Of a stretch of DNA of 64,000 nt, positions 1 to 12,529 are shown piece after piece; the first letter of the stretch is position 1; each line of letters opens with the position of its first letter. The position numbers were made by a program, and so were the translations under genes. The notes below the pieces were generated by a model, which had not been told where the DNA came from, made no database searches, and saw only the letters and a list, made by a program, of their open reading frames with translations. The stretch is taken from assembly GCA_036023115.1 (NCBI GenBank), contig JAYKKT010000061.1, positions 12,757,501 to 12,821,500 of the forward strand, read 5' to 3'. Source of the DNA: Brasenia schreberi (Eukaryota > Streptophyta > Magnoliopsida > Nymphaeales > Cabombaceae).

Positions 1-840
1 TTTATTTTCGAAAAACAAGACAAAAAGAGTCTCTATTTAAAAAACTTATTATACATTTATGTACATGGCTCAATCCTTGACTCAATTAAGTTTAAATCTT
101 ATTTGAATCTAGACTAGATGACCCAATCTTATCGAGTCCACATTTGTTCCAGTTGATCTATGGTGTTGAAAATTTATTTTGAGTCAAATTACTTAGTCAA
201 GTATTATATTAAAAATTTAATTTTGAGTCAAACGAAGCCCATCTTAGTCATAACTCAACTCACCTCATTTGAATAAGCTCCACATCAAGCCACAATAAGT
301 CATTCTACTTTGATGCTTCAAAGCCAACAATTAACAAGTTTCATGTCAAGACAAGTACTCAAATTACAATTGAGCTATCCTAATAATCCATACAAGCCAT
401 GTCAGCCTCAAACCAAGCTGAGCTACCCATCTACTATCTATTTGTGAGTCTATCTATTTATGTAACTATCTATCTATAGAGAGAGAGATGCTAGGGTCGT
501 CTGAGATGAGATACTGCTTGATCATGATGGTATGATGCGAGAGAAGGACCATCAAAACCAATGCACCAAAAGTTCTTTTCTTTTTGCAGTTTAATAACCA
601 TGGCTAGCAAGAACGAAATATATATCTATGTGGAAATAAAGAATACAAAAGAAAGTGCAACCGCCAAAAGGTTATTCTTTTGGTTGAAGTAGAAACATCA
701 TCTCTCGTGATCAAACGTTATATCATGTACTCACACATCTGGATGGTCCGATCATGAGAGATAACATCCCAAATCAATCAACCAAAAGTTACTTTACATA
801 TCTATATATATCTATATTAATATCTATATATATCTATATA
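1..840. other. AT-rich intergenic DNA, no gene seen
   Basis: No open frame with protein-like composition and no element ends were recognised. The stretch is AT-rich and leads into the first TA microsatellite. Confidence 0.5.

Positions 841-842
<2 letters not shown>

Positions 843-906
<64 letters not shown>
843..906. repeat. (TA)n microsatellite
   Basis: A nearly pure TA run of about 60 bp, preceded by imperfect TATC units. Open frames rich in Tyr and Ile across it are by-products of the repeat. Confidence 0.95.
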
Positions 907-909
<3 letters not shown>

Positions 910-965
910 TTCCCCTACAAGTCGATATGCTTAATTTGTATTATTTTTTGTATAGATATACATAT

Positions 966-1080
<115 letters not shown>

Positions 1081-1316
1081 CAATCCCAAAAGCCACATTT
1101 TGTTCATGTGGGAACAAAATTGGTATCAAAGTTTTGCTAATCCAGACTTACTATCCTTATCATCATTGTCCCTACGAGCACCAAAAGTTATACTCAATGA
1201 GTATCATACTCTTATAAAATGGTTTTAAGTGGTGCACCCATTGTATTTATTGTGGTGGGTCACTATTTTCATGCTATGGGTACCAATTCAGTACCATTCA
1301 TTCAATATAGTTTAGC

Positions 1317-1405
<89 letters not shown>
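1317..1405. repeat. compound (CT)n(TA)n microsatellite
   Basis: About 24 bp of CT runs without a break into about 62 bp of TA. The same CT-to-TA junction recurs near 1664, 47625 and 63381 (and as TA-to-GA near 27549). Confidence 0.95.
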
Positions 1406-1407
<2 letters not shown>

Positions 1408-2089
1408 GACTACCTTCACATTCCGCCGCACTCTCATGGCTCCACAACACTGCTGCCATTCAAAACTCCTTGATGTCCCACCAAAACCCCTTTGAAAGAT
1501 AAAAATATCCTTACATAGGCAGGTTTCTCACGTGGTTTGGATGATGGTAGTGACAGTTTTGACTGGTGATAGTGTCCGAGAAGAGTATTGGCAGCGGCTG
1601 TTCGTTGAATTAGTGGAAGACAGTGAAAGAGGTGGTGTCACACCCTAGTAAGTTGAGTAGAATCCTCTCTCTCTCTCTCTCTATATATATTTATAAATCA
1701 AATGAGGGAGGGATGGATTTCCCTACTATTCCGTTGCGAACTGGTAACGAAATAGGGACGAACTTGCTTCCTAGAGAGGGATTGACGAGGACATAAAATC
1801 TGAAGCTGTTCGTATTTTGAGTGTAGCCAATTGGCAACTAATCAGCGAAGGCATATTCCCCTGCTGAATTCTAAAAAAAATTACACATGAATTGATGAAA
1901 CATATTCCCTCATCTTTAAGTAAACACCCCTTGCATAAGCGTCTACCAACATTAGGCTATGACTGTAAACTAAATTCTATATTTTTCACGCTGCTAATAA
2001 CCCTCGACCCTTAAATTCTTCCCCTTCCTCTCTGTGCAGCTTCATGACCTAACCCACCTTTCTTTCTATCTGCCCAGGAGATCCACTGG
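1406..2089. other. intergenic DNA with a short (CT)n(TA)n tract
   Basis: No gene was recognised. A short CT/TA compound repeat lies at about 1664-1690. Confidence 0.5.
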
Positions 2090-2880
2090 AGATTTAATGA
2101 TAATCTCTCTCTCTTCGGTAGAGATCCATCGGAGCTCTTTGTTGCTTTGTCGGGATCCACCAAATGTAAGCATAGCTCTCATAGGTTAAACCAAATCTGT
2201 TGTTTATGATATTATAAAATGGATCTCTTACACCTATCTCATGTTACCGTAATCTCTCTCGCTCGCTTTGTTAGATAGTACCGGAGTATTCATCATATCC
2301 TAAATGGATTTCTAATACAAATCTCACATTGTAATTTCTCTCGTTCACGTGCGCGCATAATGGAGTTCACTCTCTCTTTGCCAGGATCCATTAGATCTCA
2401 CTGGGGCTCCCTTTCCTAATGACTCCCTGTAGTGAAAGCACGAAACTGTTTTATCTTACATTTTTCTTTTTACATTCTTCATAGTTCCAGCCGCACCAGA
2501 AGATCAAATTGTCCCTTGGACGGTATATTGAGATGTCCCCTGAACAGAACATAAAATGGATATTCTTCACAAATCTCACATTGTGATAATCTCACTGGGG
2601 CTCCCTTTCCTAATGACTCCTTTTAGCTCACTCTCTCTTACTTCACCAGGATCCATCAAATCTTACTCGATCTCTAACAAGACCAACCAAATCTATTGTT
2701 CTTTAGATCGAAGAACGGATCTCTTTCCTAATGAGTCCTTGTAGCAAAAGCATGAAGGACTCTTTCCTAATGAGTTCTTCAGAGTTCCATTTGCACTAGG
2801 AGATCACATTGTCCCTTCGACGATGCAACACTAAATGATATATTGAAATGTTTCCTGAAAAGAACAAATGCAAAAAGCAT
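2090..2880. repeat. degenerate internal repeats
   Basis: Several phrases recur in diverged form. 'TCACTGGGGCTCCCTTTCC' followed by TAATGACTCC occurs near 2399 and 2592. GATCCAYYAAATC-like blocks and 'AGATCAAATTGTCCCTT'-like blocks occur near 2502 and 2801. The pattern suggests an old, decayed tandem duplication of a few hundred bases. No coding capacity was seen. Confidence 0.5.
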
Positions 2881-3719
2881 TTTCCAAAGGATTAACATTG
2901 GAGTTGTTTGGTTACTCCTACCACATGCATTTCAGGTAATTGTGTTGCTTTGACTACGTAAACAAGATCGTGCATTTACTCATGGTAGATAGTACTGGTC
3001 AAACCTAAATTCTGAGAAAAGAAACTGTGAAAAATTTCACCAATGATAGGTAACATTTAAAGCTTTACATTAATAAGCTTGTCCATTGTTATTCCAAGCT
3101 GTCCTGAAACTGGTCCTTCAATCCTTTGTGATACAAACATATACAGCTTCATTACATAAATGAAAAGATTTGTTTGTGGGAACATTAGTTTTGATATCTT
3201 CCAAAGCTTTAGTCACGAAAATGTCATTATCCATGAGACAAAATGTCTCGCTTCAAGTTATTTTCTTACCAATCTCATTTTTACTACAGCTTTACATTGT
3301 TTGATTTATTTCCTCTATGTATACATTTTTTCTGATAGAATTATTTATTGTTGTTAGGAGTGCTTTGCTGATACTTTGTATTTTGAGCACTTGAAGTATC
3401 ATTTTCCATAGATTGCTCTCGTCTTTGTTTCTCATGCATTTCTTTCTATATATATTCATGAAGCATCTAACCTTTTCTTGTGAAAACCATTGTGTCTTCC
3501 ATATTCTCATTAAGTGGATTTTACACCTTTTCATTTTTCGTTTATTTTTGTGATATTTCACGGATAAACAACTTCATATCTGATTTGGTTCAACAACTTC
3601 ATGTCTGATTTGGTTCATTGCAAAATAGGACCTGAACCCTTTTGATGTTTATACGACCAATCTAACACGTTTAAAATTTGAATATTTGAAACTTACTCTG
3701 GTAAGTGAAAGTATATTTT
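2881..3719. other. intergenic DNA downstream of the cystatin-like gene
   Basis: Only short open frames without recognisable similarity. It lies 3' of the minus-strand cystatin-like gene and may include the end of its transcript. Confidence 0.4.
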
Positions 3720-3725
3720 TTTATT
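3720..3725 (-). terminator. possible AATAAA polyadenylation signal
   Basis: The plus strand reads TTTATT, which is AATAAA on the minus strand, about 395 bp beyond the cystatin-like stop codon. A second copy is at 3930-3935, about 190 bp beyond the stop. Either could serve, so the choice is uncertain. Confidence 0.3.
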
Positions 3726-4120
3726 AAGGAAAATTTTAGCGGTTTACATACTTATTCTCATTGCAACAACTTATAACGAAATCCTCCTTGGCATGCATCT
3801 ACAAAAAGGGTTGTCACTGATATATTTGATTTCTTGGGACATACTGCAAGTTCCAAAGTCATCTTCACCGAATCACTGTTGAAGCACTTCTTCCAGATTC
3901 TTTTCAAAGGACAAAGACGGGCAAAGTACTTTATTAACAAAGCCAGAAATACAGAAGCAACGTCGATCTCAATCGACATATAAAAAAGAAACGATATGAT
4001 GACACTTTTTACATTTTCACAAACACAACTACGGCATGCACTTGAGCCCAAGCCATGCACTTATTTTACGAGGATTTATATTACTACTTGCCATACACCT
4101 TACAACAGAAAGGAAAGTGA

Positions 4121-4507
4121 TTACGGGAGGACGGGCTCAAAGTAAGTAACACTGAAGGATGGGTAGCTACCATACGTAGCCGCCTCAATCTGGCTCTTGA
4201 AGTACCTTGCTATGTGGCTTCCGTCGGTAGCCTTAACCAGCAGCCGGTAGCTAACTCGGCCACCAGAACCAAGCAGTTGCTGCGCTTCTACCACCTTCTC
4301 AAACTTCAGCAGGTTCCCATGAATCTGTTGGTTGTACTGGTTCACTGCAAATGAACCCGCCTCCTTTACAGGGTAGTTCTTCTCCACCTTCTGGATACGG
4401 GTCCAAGTCCCGATTGGCTGTGGATTGTGATAACCATCTGTAGATTCCGAGGAAGTTAATGCAGCCATACATGTTATTGCAATGACAAACATAAGCAAAC
4501 GCCCCAT
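4121..4507 (-). CDS. phytocystatin-like secreted protein with altered inhibitory loops
   Basis: A single-exon 128-residue protein. Residues 1-22 form a signal peptide (basic start, hydrophobic core, Ser/Glu end), so it probably enters the secretory pathway. The rest resembles plant cystatins, which block papain-type cysteine proteases. Visible features are a glycine near the start of the domain (G33 in PIGTWT), the helix motif EAGSFAVNQYNQ at 49-60 (plant LARFAV-type), the strand YRLLVKATDG at 87-96, and the YFEP tail near 122-125. Two inhibitory elements differ from the family: the first loop, usually QxVxG, reads QQLLGSG (76-82), and the usual Pro-Trp of the second loop is absent (GSYPSF, 113-118). 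The fold assignment is fairly secure. Inhibitory activity is doubtful. The start codon lies about 57 bp downstream of a TATA box, which supports this ATG. Confidence 0.8.
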   Translation of the reverse strand: MGRLLMFVIAITCMAALTSSESTDGYHNPQPIGTWTRIQKVEKNYPVKEAGSFAVNQYNQQIHGNLLKFEKVVEAQQLLGSGGRVSYRLLVKATDGSHIARYFKSQIEAATYGSYPSFSVTYFEPVLP

Positions 4508-4563
4508 ATTGAAAAGAACTTTCGGTAATAACTGGATGACCCAAGGAGTGTAAGTTGATTCGG

Positions 4564-4571
4564 TATTTATA
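4564..4571 (-). promoter_or_regulatory. TATA box of the cystatin-like gene
   Basis: The minus strand reads CTATAAATAC here, a near-ideal plant TATA box. It is about 57-64 bp upstream of the cystatin-like ATG, leaving room for a short 5' leader. Confidence 0.7.
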
Positions 4572-4856
4572 GGCTACCTTGGCACATTACACCCCATGGT
4601 TAATCTACTATTAAATTTGTATTATGTGCCGAGCATCGTGGATGGCAGCTAGTTGCCTGCGACAAACGTTGCTTAAACGTTAAATCGTGGTCGCTAGAAT
4701 GTGGATAATCGATATCACAAGTGGGCAATATCGCAAACCCCGATGGGGGCTCTCGAACCAGAGTTCTAGTGGGTACCCGTGGGTGGGTTTGTGGGTGCAT
4801 GTGTGCGTCGGTATGTGGATGTGGATGTCTGCGTCGCTATGTGCATGAGTGTATAT

Positions 4857-4870
4857 GCGTGTGCGTGTGC

Positions 4871-4912
<42 letters not shown>
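4857..4912. repeat. compound (GT)n(GA)n microsatellite
   Basis: About 32 bp of GT run directly into about 24 bp of GA, preceded by GT-rich imperfect sequence from about 4795. Confidence 0.95.
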
Positions 4913-4913
<1 letters not shown>

Positions 4914-5189
4914 GTGAGTTTAGCGAAGAAAGCTGTTTTGTGCGCAGGGCGCTTGCATTCATTAAGAATACTATAAGTAGATGTCCATGATAGTGTAAAT
5001 AAGTTGGCAAGTCACAATATTCCTTAATACATACATCGTAAAACATATTCTCTTGCACGGATTATTTTTACTGATTGTGATCACTAAGACTGATATGCTT
5101 TTAAACCTCCAAAATAGCATTTGAAAATCATGGGCCCAAGGACAAAAACTGTGAGATGTTTAATGGTAGAGAAAAATAGCTTGATCTGG

Positions 5190-5640
5190 TAGGAGCCCTT
5201 TGCTGACTGTTCCAGCTGCTTCCAACGGTCGGAATATGTATATTCCGTCAGCTGAGTGGCTCGAGTTCCGGAAATAAACCCGTTACATTTCCGGCTGTTT
5301 AGAGATTAGTTACTATTGCTCACAACAACTAAAAAAACAGGTTATTCCTGTTGTTCTTTGGTTATTTATGGCTGTTCCGCCGCAGCCGGACTTAACTCTA
5401 TTTTGACTGTTGTTGGATTAACTGCGGAAGTTTAGGACAACCAGAAATAACTTTATTCTTGTTGTTAAATACTTACTTTTTCCATCTGTTGCCTTGTCTT
5501 TTCCGACTTTCAACTAAGTCGGAATACCGCTTCTCCGACATTTTCTTTTCAGTATCTTATTTCTGACGGCTATCTAAATTTTCCGAAGTTTGAGACAGCC
5601 GGAAAAGCTTTTCCCGGCTTTATTTAACATCCGGAATTAA
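5190..5640. repeat. cluster of CCGGAA-type inverted repeats
   Basis: Short palindromic modules built on CCGGAA/GTCGGAA are scattered over about 450 bp. Examples are CGGAATATGTATATTCCG (about 5231), TTCCGACTT with AAGTCGGAA separated by 6 bp (about 5499-5522), and AGCCGGAAAAGCTTTTCCCGGCT, a palindrome with one extra base, near 5598. 'TTCCGGCTGT' or its complement occurs several times. The composition stands out from the AT-rich surroundings. No protein frame was found. It may be the subterminal part of an unknown transposon or a binding-site cluster. Confidence 0.55.
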
Positions 5641-5795
5641 CACGATCTTGACAGTCGTAATTATACTAATTGTAGAGCTGTTTATAACTAAGATTTTATA
5701 AATGTAGACGGGAACAGCGTTGAAATGAGAAATATACCTTACCTGAATTACGAACTAGGCTGATATAACCATATTATGTTTTCTGCCATAATTTA

Positions 5796-5848
5796 TGACA
5801 TTAATATATGTATATATATAGAGAGAGAGGGAATTTTATACGTGCATG

Positions 5849-5879
<31 letters not shown>

Positions 5880-5910
5880 ATGTGTGTGTGTGTGTGAACA
5901 CACACAAATA
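5796..5910. repeat. compound TA/GA/GT/CA microsatellites
   Basis: Successive (TA)n(GA)n and (TA)n(GT)n runs end in a short CA block. The GT and CA blocks near 5865-5905 could pair as a hairpin. Confidence 0.85.
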
Positions 5911-6500
5911 ATTAGCTGCAAGATGGCACACATAAACACAAGATATATTAAAATCAGCATTTCATTTAATATGTCATGGTTTTCCTTGATGGAAAAGAAA
6001 ATTGTCGCGATTCCTAACGTATGTTTAGGTTTGAGTACTAGAATGGCAATCGAATCCCAACCGATGAGATTAGTGATGCCACAAATTGGTCTTGCGGATA
6101 GGACTACAAGAATTTGTCAAATTCAAATAAAAAATAATCGATAAAACTTTTAAAAGCCGAGATGACTTAAAAAAGCAAAACTCGTACTTTAGTTTGCCCT
6201 AAGATAAGTTTAGGTGCTCTAGATGCCATGTTTCAATTTCTAATGCCTCTAATCCGTTTGAAGCATAAAGAGAACATCATGGATGTGGAGAGAGAAAACA
6301 ATAGAAAGAGAAATGAGCTTGGTATAGAAAGAAAGGCCATTAAGATCAAAACTATAATGAAAATAAATAAATGATGACAGGCTGTTAAAGGGGAAAATAA
6401 AATCATAAAGATGAATAAAAGTTTCTTGTGGAACGAAACTTAAAATTCAAATCAATAAAAGCTAGTAACTTGGATTGAAGCTAACTCTACGTCCACGATT

Positions 6501-6999
6501 CACTAGTAGAAATCATGATTATGTCGAGGGTTTATGAGGAGGATTAAAACCAAACCCCCCCCCCCCCCCCCCCCCCACAACCCACACGCACACACACATA
6601 TTTAAATAGTAGCCACTTAAAAAAAATAAACCACTACCATCGTTTGCACAAAATTTCCTCGTGAAGTTGCTTACTGGGGAGGTGTAACCCTCGCCATAAC
6701 ATGATGCTATTATGATCATCGCCATAAATTTCCACGAACGACTACAACCAAAGAGTAACAACAACCGGTAAATAAACCAAACAGCACGAAGCTGATTATA
6801 TGCGTAATGGAATGCAGATTGCTGAAAAGAGTTGTATAATAGGGAAATGCACTTGAAATGCAAGTGCTTTATAAACCAAACAACATACACCTCACCCAAA
6901 ATCTTAAAATTTCCTTGGCCCGTCATTGTATACATGGAAGTAGAAGTGCTTTATGGACTTGAACCACTCACCCTAAAAAAAATTCTGAGTCTACCACTG
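6501..6999. mobile_element. possible hAT-type MITE, weakly supported
   Basis: The left end begins CACTAGTAGAAATCATGATT. The right end, read on the minus strand, begins CAGTGGTAGACTCAGAATT. These resemble each other and the CAGTGGCGGA-type ends seen at 30181. The flanking 8-mers do not match, so no target duplication supports the boundaries. It may be a decayed insertion or chance. Confidence 0.3.
6555..6576. repeat. poly(C) tract of 22 bases
   Basis: Twenty-two uninterrupted C residues, then CA-rich sequence. A run this long is rare. The G-rich strand could form a quadruplex and the C-rich strand an i-motif. The exact length may reflect assembly or polymerase slippage. Confidence 0.9.
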
Positions 7000-9900
7000 C
7001 CTATTGATGTAAACAAGAAATAAAAGTACCAAAAAAGACATTTCAGCTACAGCGAAAACATTGCCCTATCACAATATTTAGGGTTTCCATTGCTCTTTCG
7101 TTCATGCCTCATGTTTTTTCTTCACTATTCTGACAACATTATCTGTACTGTCCTTGTTTTCTTCCTCAACATCCACTTCACACGTAAGAGAGAATAACAC
7201 ACTCTTTGGAAGTTCACTTACTTGTGCCTGAAAGTACATAAAAAAAGTCTAAGACGGACTTGCTATGGGACTACTGAGCTATGTTGCTGAAACCAAACAC
7301 ACATATGCACAAAGCCCCTACAAACGCAAGATGCAGTCTTAAGTCAAACAACCCAAACACCTTTGGCACAACATTACTCCTAAACAACTTAGTTTAGAAA
7401 TGGCCTGCTAACTTCTTTATAAGTTTCCCTCATCAAATTTCATACTACCACTAACGAAACTCATGCAAGTTGCAATGATCATTTCAATGGTTACATAAAT
7501 AATATAAGATACTGAACTCAGACATACCTTAATATGCAGACACTAAGAATTCAAACTTTAGATAAACCAAACTAAATATGAATTCCAAGAAAACAATAAA
7601 CCAACCAGACATCATGAATAAAACAGAACTACACAGTTGAATGCCTAAGATAAAAATAAATAGACACTGAACTCAGTGGGAGTAAAATAGAGCACGTCAA
7701 ATAAAATTTTGATGCAAATAGAAACAGAAAAATAATGAGAAAGATGATTATAGAAACTAGTAGTGGATATATATATATATATATATATTGCTAGCTGAAT
7801 GGAATAATCTAATTTTTGAATTCATAAGAACTAATCCTCGTGAGAATCTTAGTCAACTAGGATTAGTTGAAACCAGCATAATGTTTCTTATACATGAGCA
7901 TACGGGAACATAAGATCCAACATAGAATGAAATATGGGGAACTAAAATAAATACTTCAATTTGATAGTAGAAAGGACTGATTCATACTGTATACGCCTTC
8001 CATATATTGATGAATCAGCAAGAAAGAGACAAAACAAAAGTACAACCATACTTTTAATTCAAATCTTAACCATTGGTCATGCTAATCTGATAGTTGATAT
8101 GTTTGAATAGATTTGAGCATCGATGGGGTTTGAGCATTTGCCACTACTTCACTCCTCTCTGTCCCTCCCTCTGTCCATGTACATATGTATGTATTTTATA
8201 TCTTGTAGTAGAGATGAAAAACATACATTCTTATCAGTATAATATATAATTTAAGTTATATATACACATTTAGTTTAAATTTGGATCCACCCACACCCGA
8301 GCTTGTTTCTTGTCTACTAACTTTGAAACAACCTAGACCTGGCTTGAGGTGCTTAACCCTAGATCTGGACAAAGTTATTTTATAAATTGCCACTAGTCAT
8401 GAAGTACTAAGACTTGGCCATCATCGACCTTGCACCTTATGTTGGGTTGCTGAGGCGCTCCTATGGGGAGGTCACCTTGATGGACTTACATTGGCTCATT
8501 GATGAAATCTTTCTGACCTCTAATACAAGTTTGACTGCGTTTTGATCAATATAATAGATGCAAAATAGTTCTCTTCTTGGGATCACATGAAAACATAAGG
8601 CACTATCAATGACCGAGCAGATATCATATAAAGCAACATCAATTGATTCTCATTGCGGTTGATCTCAAGGTCTTCTACCATGATTGTAGCAACAATGCCA
8701 TATTGATACCCTTTTTCTCTTCTTATTTGACCTTGTTATTGTGCTGTCTTCAACTTGAAACAATATTTATGTGTGTCCATTTTTTACCATAGTGAAAGCA
8801 CTGCTTCTATTGTTGCACGTGTATGTATTGCCTTTTTCTTTACCACTTTCCTTACTACTCCTTCTATTGTTCATAACCAAAAGCTCTTATTGCAAATAAA
8901 AAGAATCATGTTGAGTGTGTCATACTTTTTATTTAAAATAGTAAGATCCATATAATTCATGGTTACAATAGGAGCAGAACTAATCAAGGACACGGAAATT
9001 CCCCAAGTGTTAGGGAAGTTGTTAAGCAATCAAAGTACTAAAATGTTATTCATGAATTTTTGGTTCTACGAAACCTTAACGCAAGCAGTCACTTGAAAGA
9101 CAGAAAATTCCGAAATATTATTAAAGGAGAACTTACGTTTGAATGCTTCCTATCAGATGTGGATCCTTCTAGTTTTTTTCGAACGAACCTCTTCTTACTC
9201 CATCAAGTAACATCCAATCTTTCGTGCTACCTATTTATTTCTTAAGTCAAACATGAACTTTTGTACATTTGTTTGAGCACCAAAAGAGGCATCTTGCCAC
9301 AGTGCAGGGTAAGTAAGCTATGGGTTTCATATAGGTCAAGTGATGGATTATTTCTTAGTCACCTAGGCATCGGCTAAACAAAATATGAGATAATTTGGGC
9401 AAGTTAAGGACTATACGGTTCAGCCAATTAGGTGTTGATGGACTGGTTGGGCAAGGTTTCTGTTGAATAGGCTAGATCAGTTGAAGAGGGGCTGGTCTTG
9501 ATGTAGATGGTTGGTTGAGTCCGATAAGGACATATTTCAGTAATGATTTTATGGGGTTTAGTTTATGGTTTGGTTTGGTTTGGCTTGGTGGTAATGAGAA
9601 GCTGTTTGCTTTGATATTAACAATCACACTTGGGTCCGGCTTAGTTGAGTGGTTAGGTTGGACTTCAGCTCGAGGGAAAGTGGACAAGGTTTTCGGGCTG
9701 ATCCAGGGGGTATAGTTGCAGTCCTACGTAGGCTATGGCTGGTTGAGAGGGTTAAAGTCCAAGATTGTAAAGACAGAAGAATAACTTATCCAGAAGAATG
9801 TGTATGCAAAACAATAAAAGGTCAATTCTTGGTGAAGTATTGAAGCCCAAATACATGCAACCAGCAGGAGGCAATGATGAGGAGAATGGGGATGTATTAT

Positions 9901-11087
9901 GACGATGTAGTTACAATGATGGTTGGGGAGAACACAAAGCATGTAGCGATACAACTATCATGTAAAGTGAGTGAAAAAAATGGGATGTTGTCGTAGACTA
10001 GATGAGTACAACATGTACCTAACTGAGTGACATTAGAAGACAATGACTACGAAACAAGCTTCAAATGTAACACGGTTATATATATGTAGTGTCAAATTAG
10101 ACATGTTGCTCACGATATGAACTACATACAAGGTGAAATAAGACCAATATGCAATTACCAACTCAAACAATTACCCAAAGATGGATGGGAGAGAACAAGC
10201 TTAATATGAAAATAGCATGCAATCGACCAATAGACACAACAATATCACACAGACTAACGAATGACAGATAACAAGCAATTAACATCGCAGAAACAATGAA
10301 CCACGGGTGCTTGATACTAGAGTTATGAGCACCGATCACTAGGATTAGGTCAACTTCTTGAAAGTAGATGAATCTTTCTCCCTTTGAATCTTCTACAAGA
10401 CTTGAGATTTACCGCAATAAGTTTAGCTTCCTAATGGAATGGAGTAGCAGCTCTTCTTATTAGGTTGAGCCCCTCATCCACCTTCATAATGCAACAGTCC
10501 AGCTTCAAATGCTTCCTATAAAACTCATATAATTCAGTTCGTAATCAAATGCAGGACCCCGATTGATCGAATAGAGGACTTGAGCCATAAGTCCATTCAA
10601 ATGCCATCTTGACTGGTTTTATTCATGTGCAAGGCCTTATGTATATGTGTACATAAAGTATTTTATATAATGGAGCTACAGTTAGGTTTATATACGTATG
10701 AGCTGAACTGAATCATTGGGGCTTGATTTGGGATTAGGCTGAAGCTGAATATATACCTTGCAAATAAATACAGTCTTATGTAAGAAATACATATTCACAT
10801 GGGGCAGGCGGGGACATCTACGCTAGGCAGCTGAGCTAGGACCAGGTTAAGTAAAATGTGAACAAATGGACTGGGCCCTGGGTGATCAAATGGCTTGGAA
10901 ATTCTATACTCATATCTAAATATATACCTTGCATAGATCTTATAAGAATGTCCGAATGGGGTAAAGCATGTCTAGGTTGGATGTCCAAGTTTAAGTCTAG
11001 CCAAATCAAATAGGATCAAACGTGGATGGCTTAATCCAGGTACCAATGTGAGTCTAAGGTATATCAAAATGTGGACCTGGTGGTAGC
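7000..11087. other. intergenic DNA, no gene recognised
   Basis: Only short frames without family motifs were seen. A 20-bp TA tract lies near 7769. No paired element ends were found. Confidence 0.45.
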
Positions 11088-11123
11088 ACACACACACACA
11101 CACACTCATATATATACACACAC

Positions 11124-11154
<31 letters not shown>

Positions 11155-11195
11155 CATATATATATATACATATATATATACATATATTTATATGA

Positions 11196-11284
<89 letters not shown>
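11088..11284. repeat. long (CA)n/(TA)n microsatellite complex
   Basis: A CA block is followed by nearly 180 bp of TA with TACA interruptions. All Tyr/Ile frames here are artefacts. Confidence 0.95.
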
Positions 11285-11287
<3 letters not shown>

Positions 11288-11289
11288 TA

Positions 11290-12525
11290 TAAATATCCAT
11301 AACATAGATATTATATATAAACATATACAAAAGAATCATATATAAAATGTATAGAGTGAGAATGAATTGGGCGCAGGACCCTAGCAAACATGAGTTGAGT
11401 TTCGGTCAAGCCATTTTAGGCCTGATAAGTTTTAATCAATTATGTGAGTGAAATGTAAGCCAAAATGAGGGGGTCAACTGGAGCAAAACGCCGATTTTTA
11501 AAGTGATTTGGGGATTTTCCTAGACCATGTGAATCAATCTAGACCCTCAATATAAAACTTGGTTAAGACTCGTTCAATTGGGCTCTGGACATGTGTGGAC
11601 TCAATCAAGAACTCAGCTATCTCAAAGGTACATAAAAGACTACGCGCAAGGCCTGCCAGGGACGTAGACGACTGGACATAGTGGATGGCAACTTTCGGGC
11701 ACCATTGTGTTCATATCATCATGATGCATGCAGCCACTCTTGTGATCTGGGTCGAATCTCTCCAAAATACCCATATACGTTTGATTCCTTGTAGAATGGT
11801 TTGGGATCTCTTTTGTGAATATCTATTTCGTATCCATCTTCACGAGTAGGTCTGGGTCTCTAAAAAGGCCGTCAAGGTTCAAAAAGTGAGAGTGACACCC
11901 ATCCTAAAATTGCCCTTAGCACAACATATATACTGCAGGAGCTTTCCTTGTGAAAGTTTGGTATTCAAAACACTTCCTCATGTATCTTAAAATAAGCCAT
12001 CTAAAGCGGATTTTCTAAGTTAAAACACAAATTTTCATAAGAAAATCTTTTGGTGTTTACATATATCATTCTCAAAATTTAAGGCCTATTTCAAGAAACT
12101 TACCCTAACAACTCTGAAGTTCGTCCAAATGATAAGAAATAGAAGTGATCACTTTATATTACAAAAGCCCACTTTTCATTAGTTTCATTTTATACTTTTA
12201 AGTGTTGAAAATTGATAAGCGTAACTCCTTCGAAAGGAGTAGATGTTTGATCTTCCCAATCTATTCGGACTAATTTATATGATTCGAACTGATCATCTGA
12301 AAATATGCTCGAAACAATAAATATAGATCTCATATCAGCTGATGAGAAAAGAATAATCTTTCCAGAAGTCAAATCTGTGCAAATCAATCACGAACAAACT
12401 ATCTTAAAGGTGTAAAATGTCGATGCAAAAGTAAAGGAATAAAACCCAATAGGCGAAGAAACAGTCTATCTTAAAAGTGTAAGATCAATACCAATCGTTG
12501 CTGGCAAACGAAGCATAAAAATATT
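11290..12525. other. intergenic DNA, no gene recognised
   Basis: No supported feature. The stretch near 12190-12520 lies just downstream of the minus-strand exons at 12530 and may hold their 3' UTR. Confidence 0.4.
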
Positions 12526-12529
12526 CTTC

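Noticed and set aside
3758..4060. 100-codon minus-strand frame just 3' of the cystatin-like gene
   Set aside because: No domain, and it lies in the likely 3' UTR and beyond.
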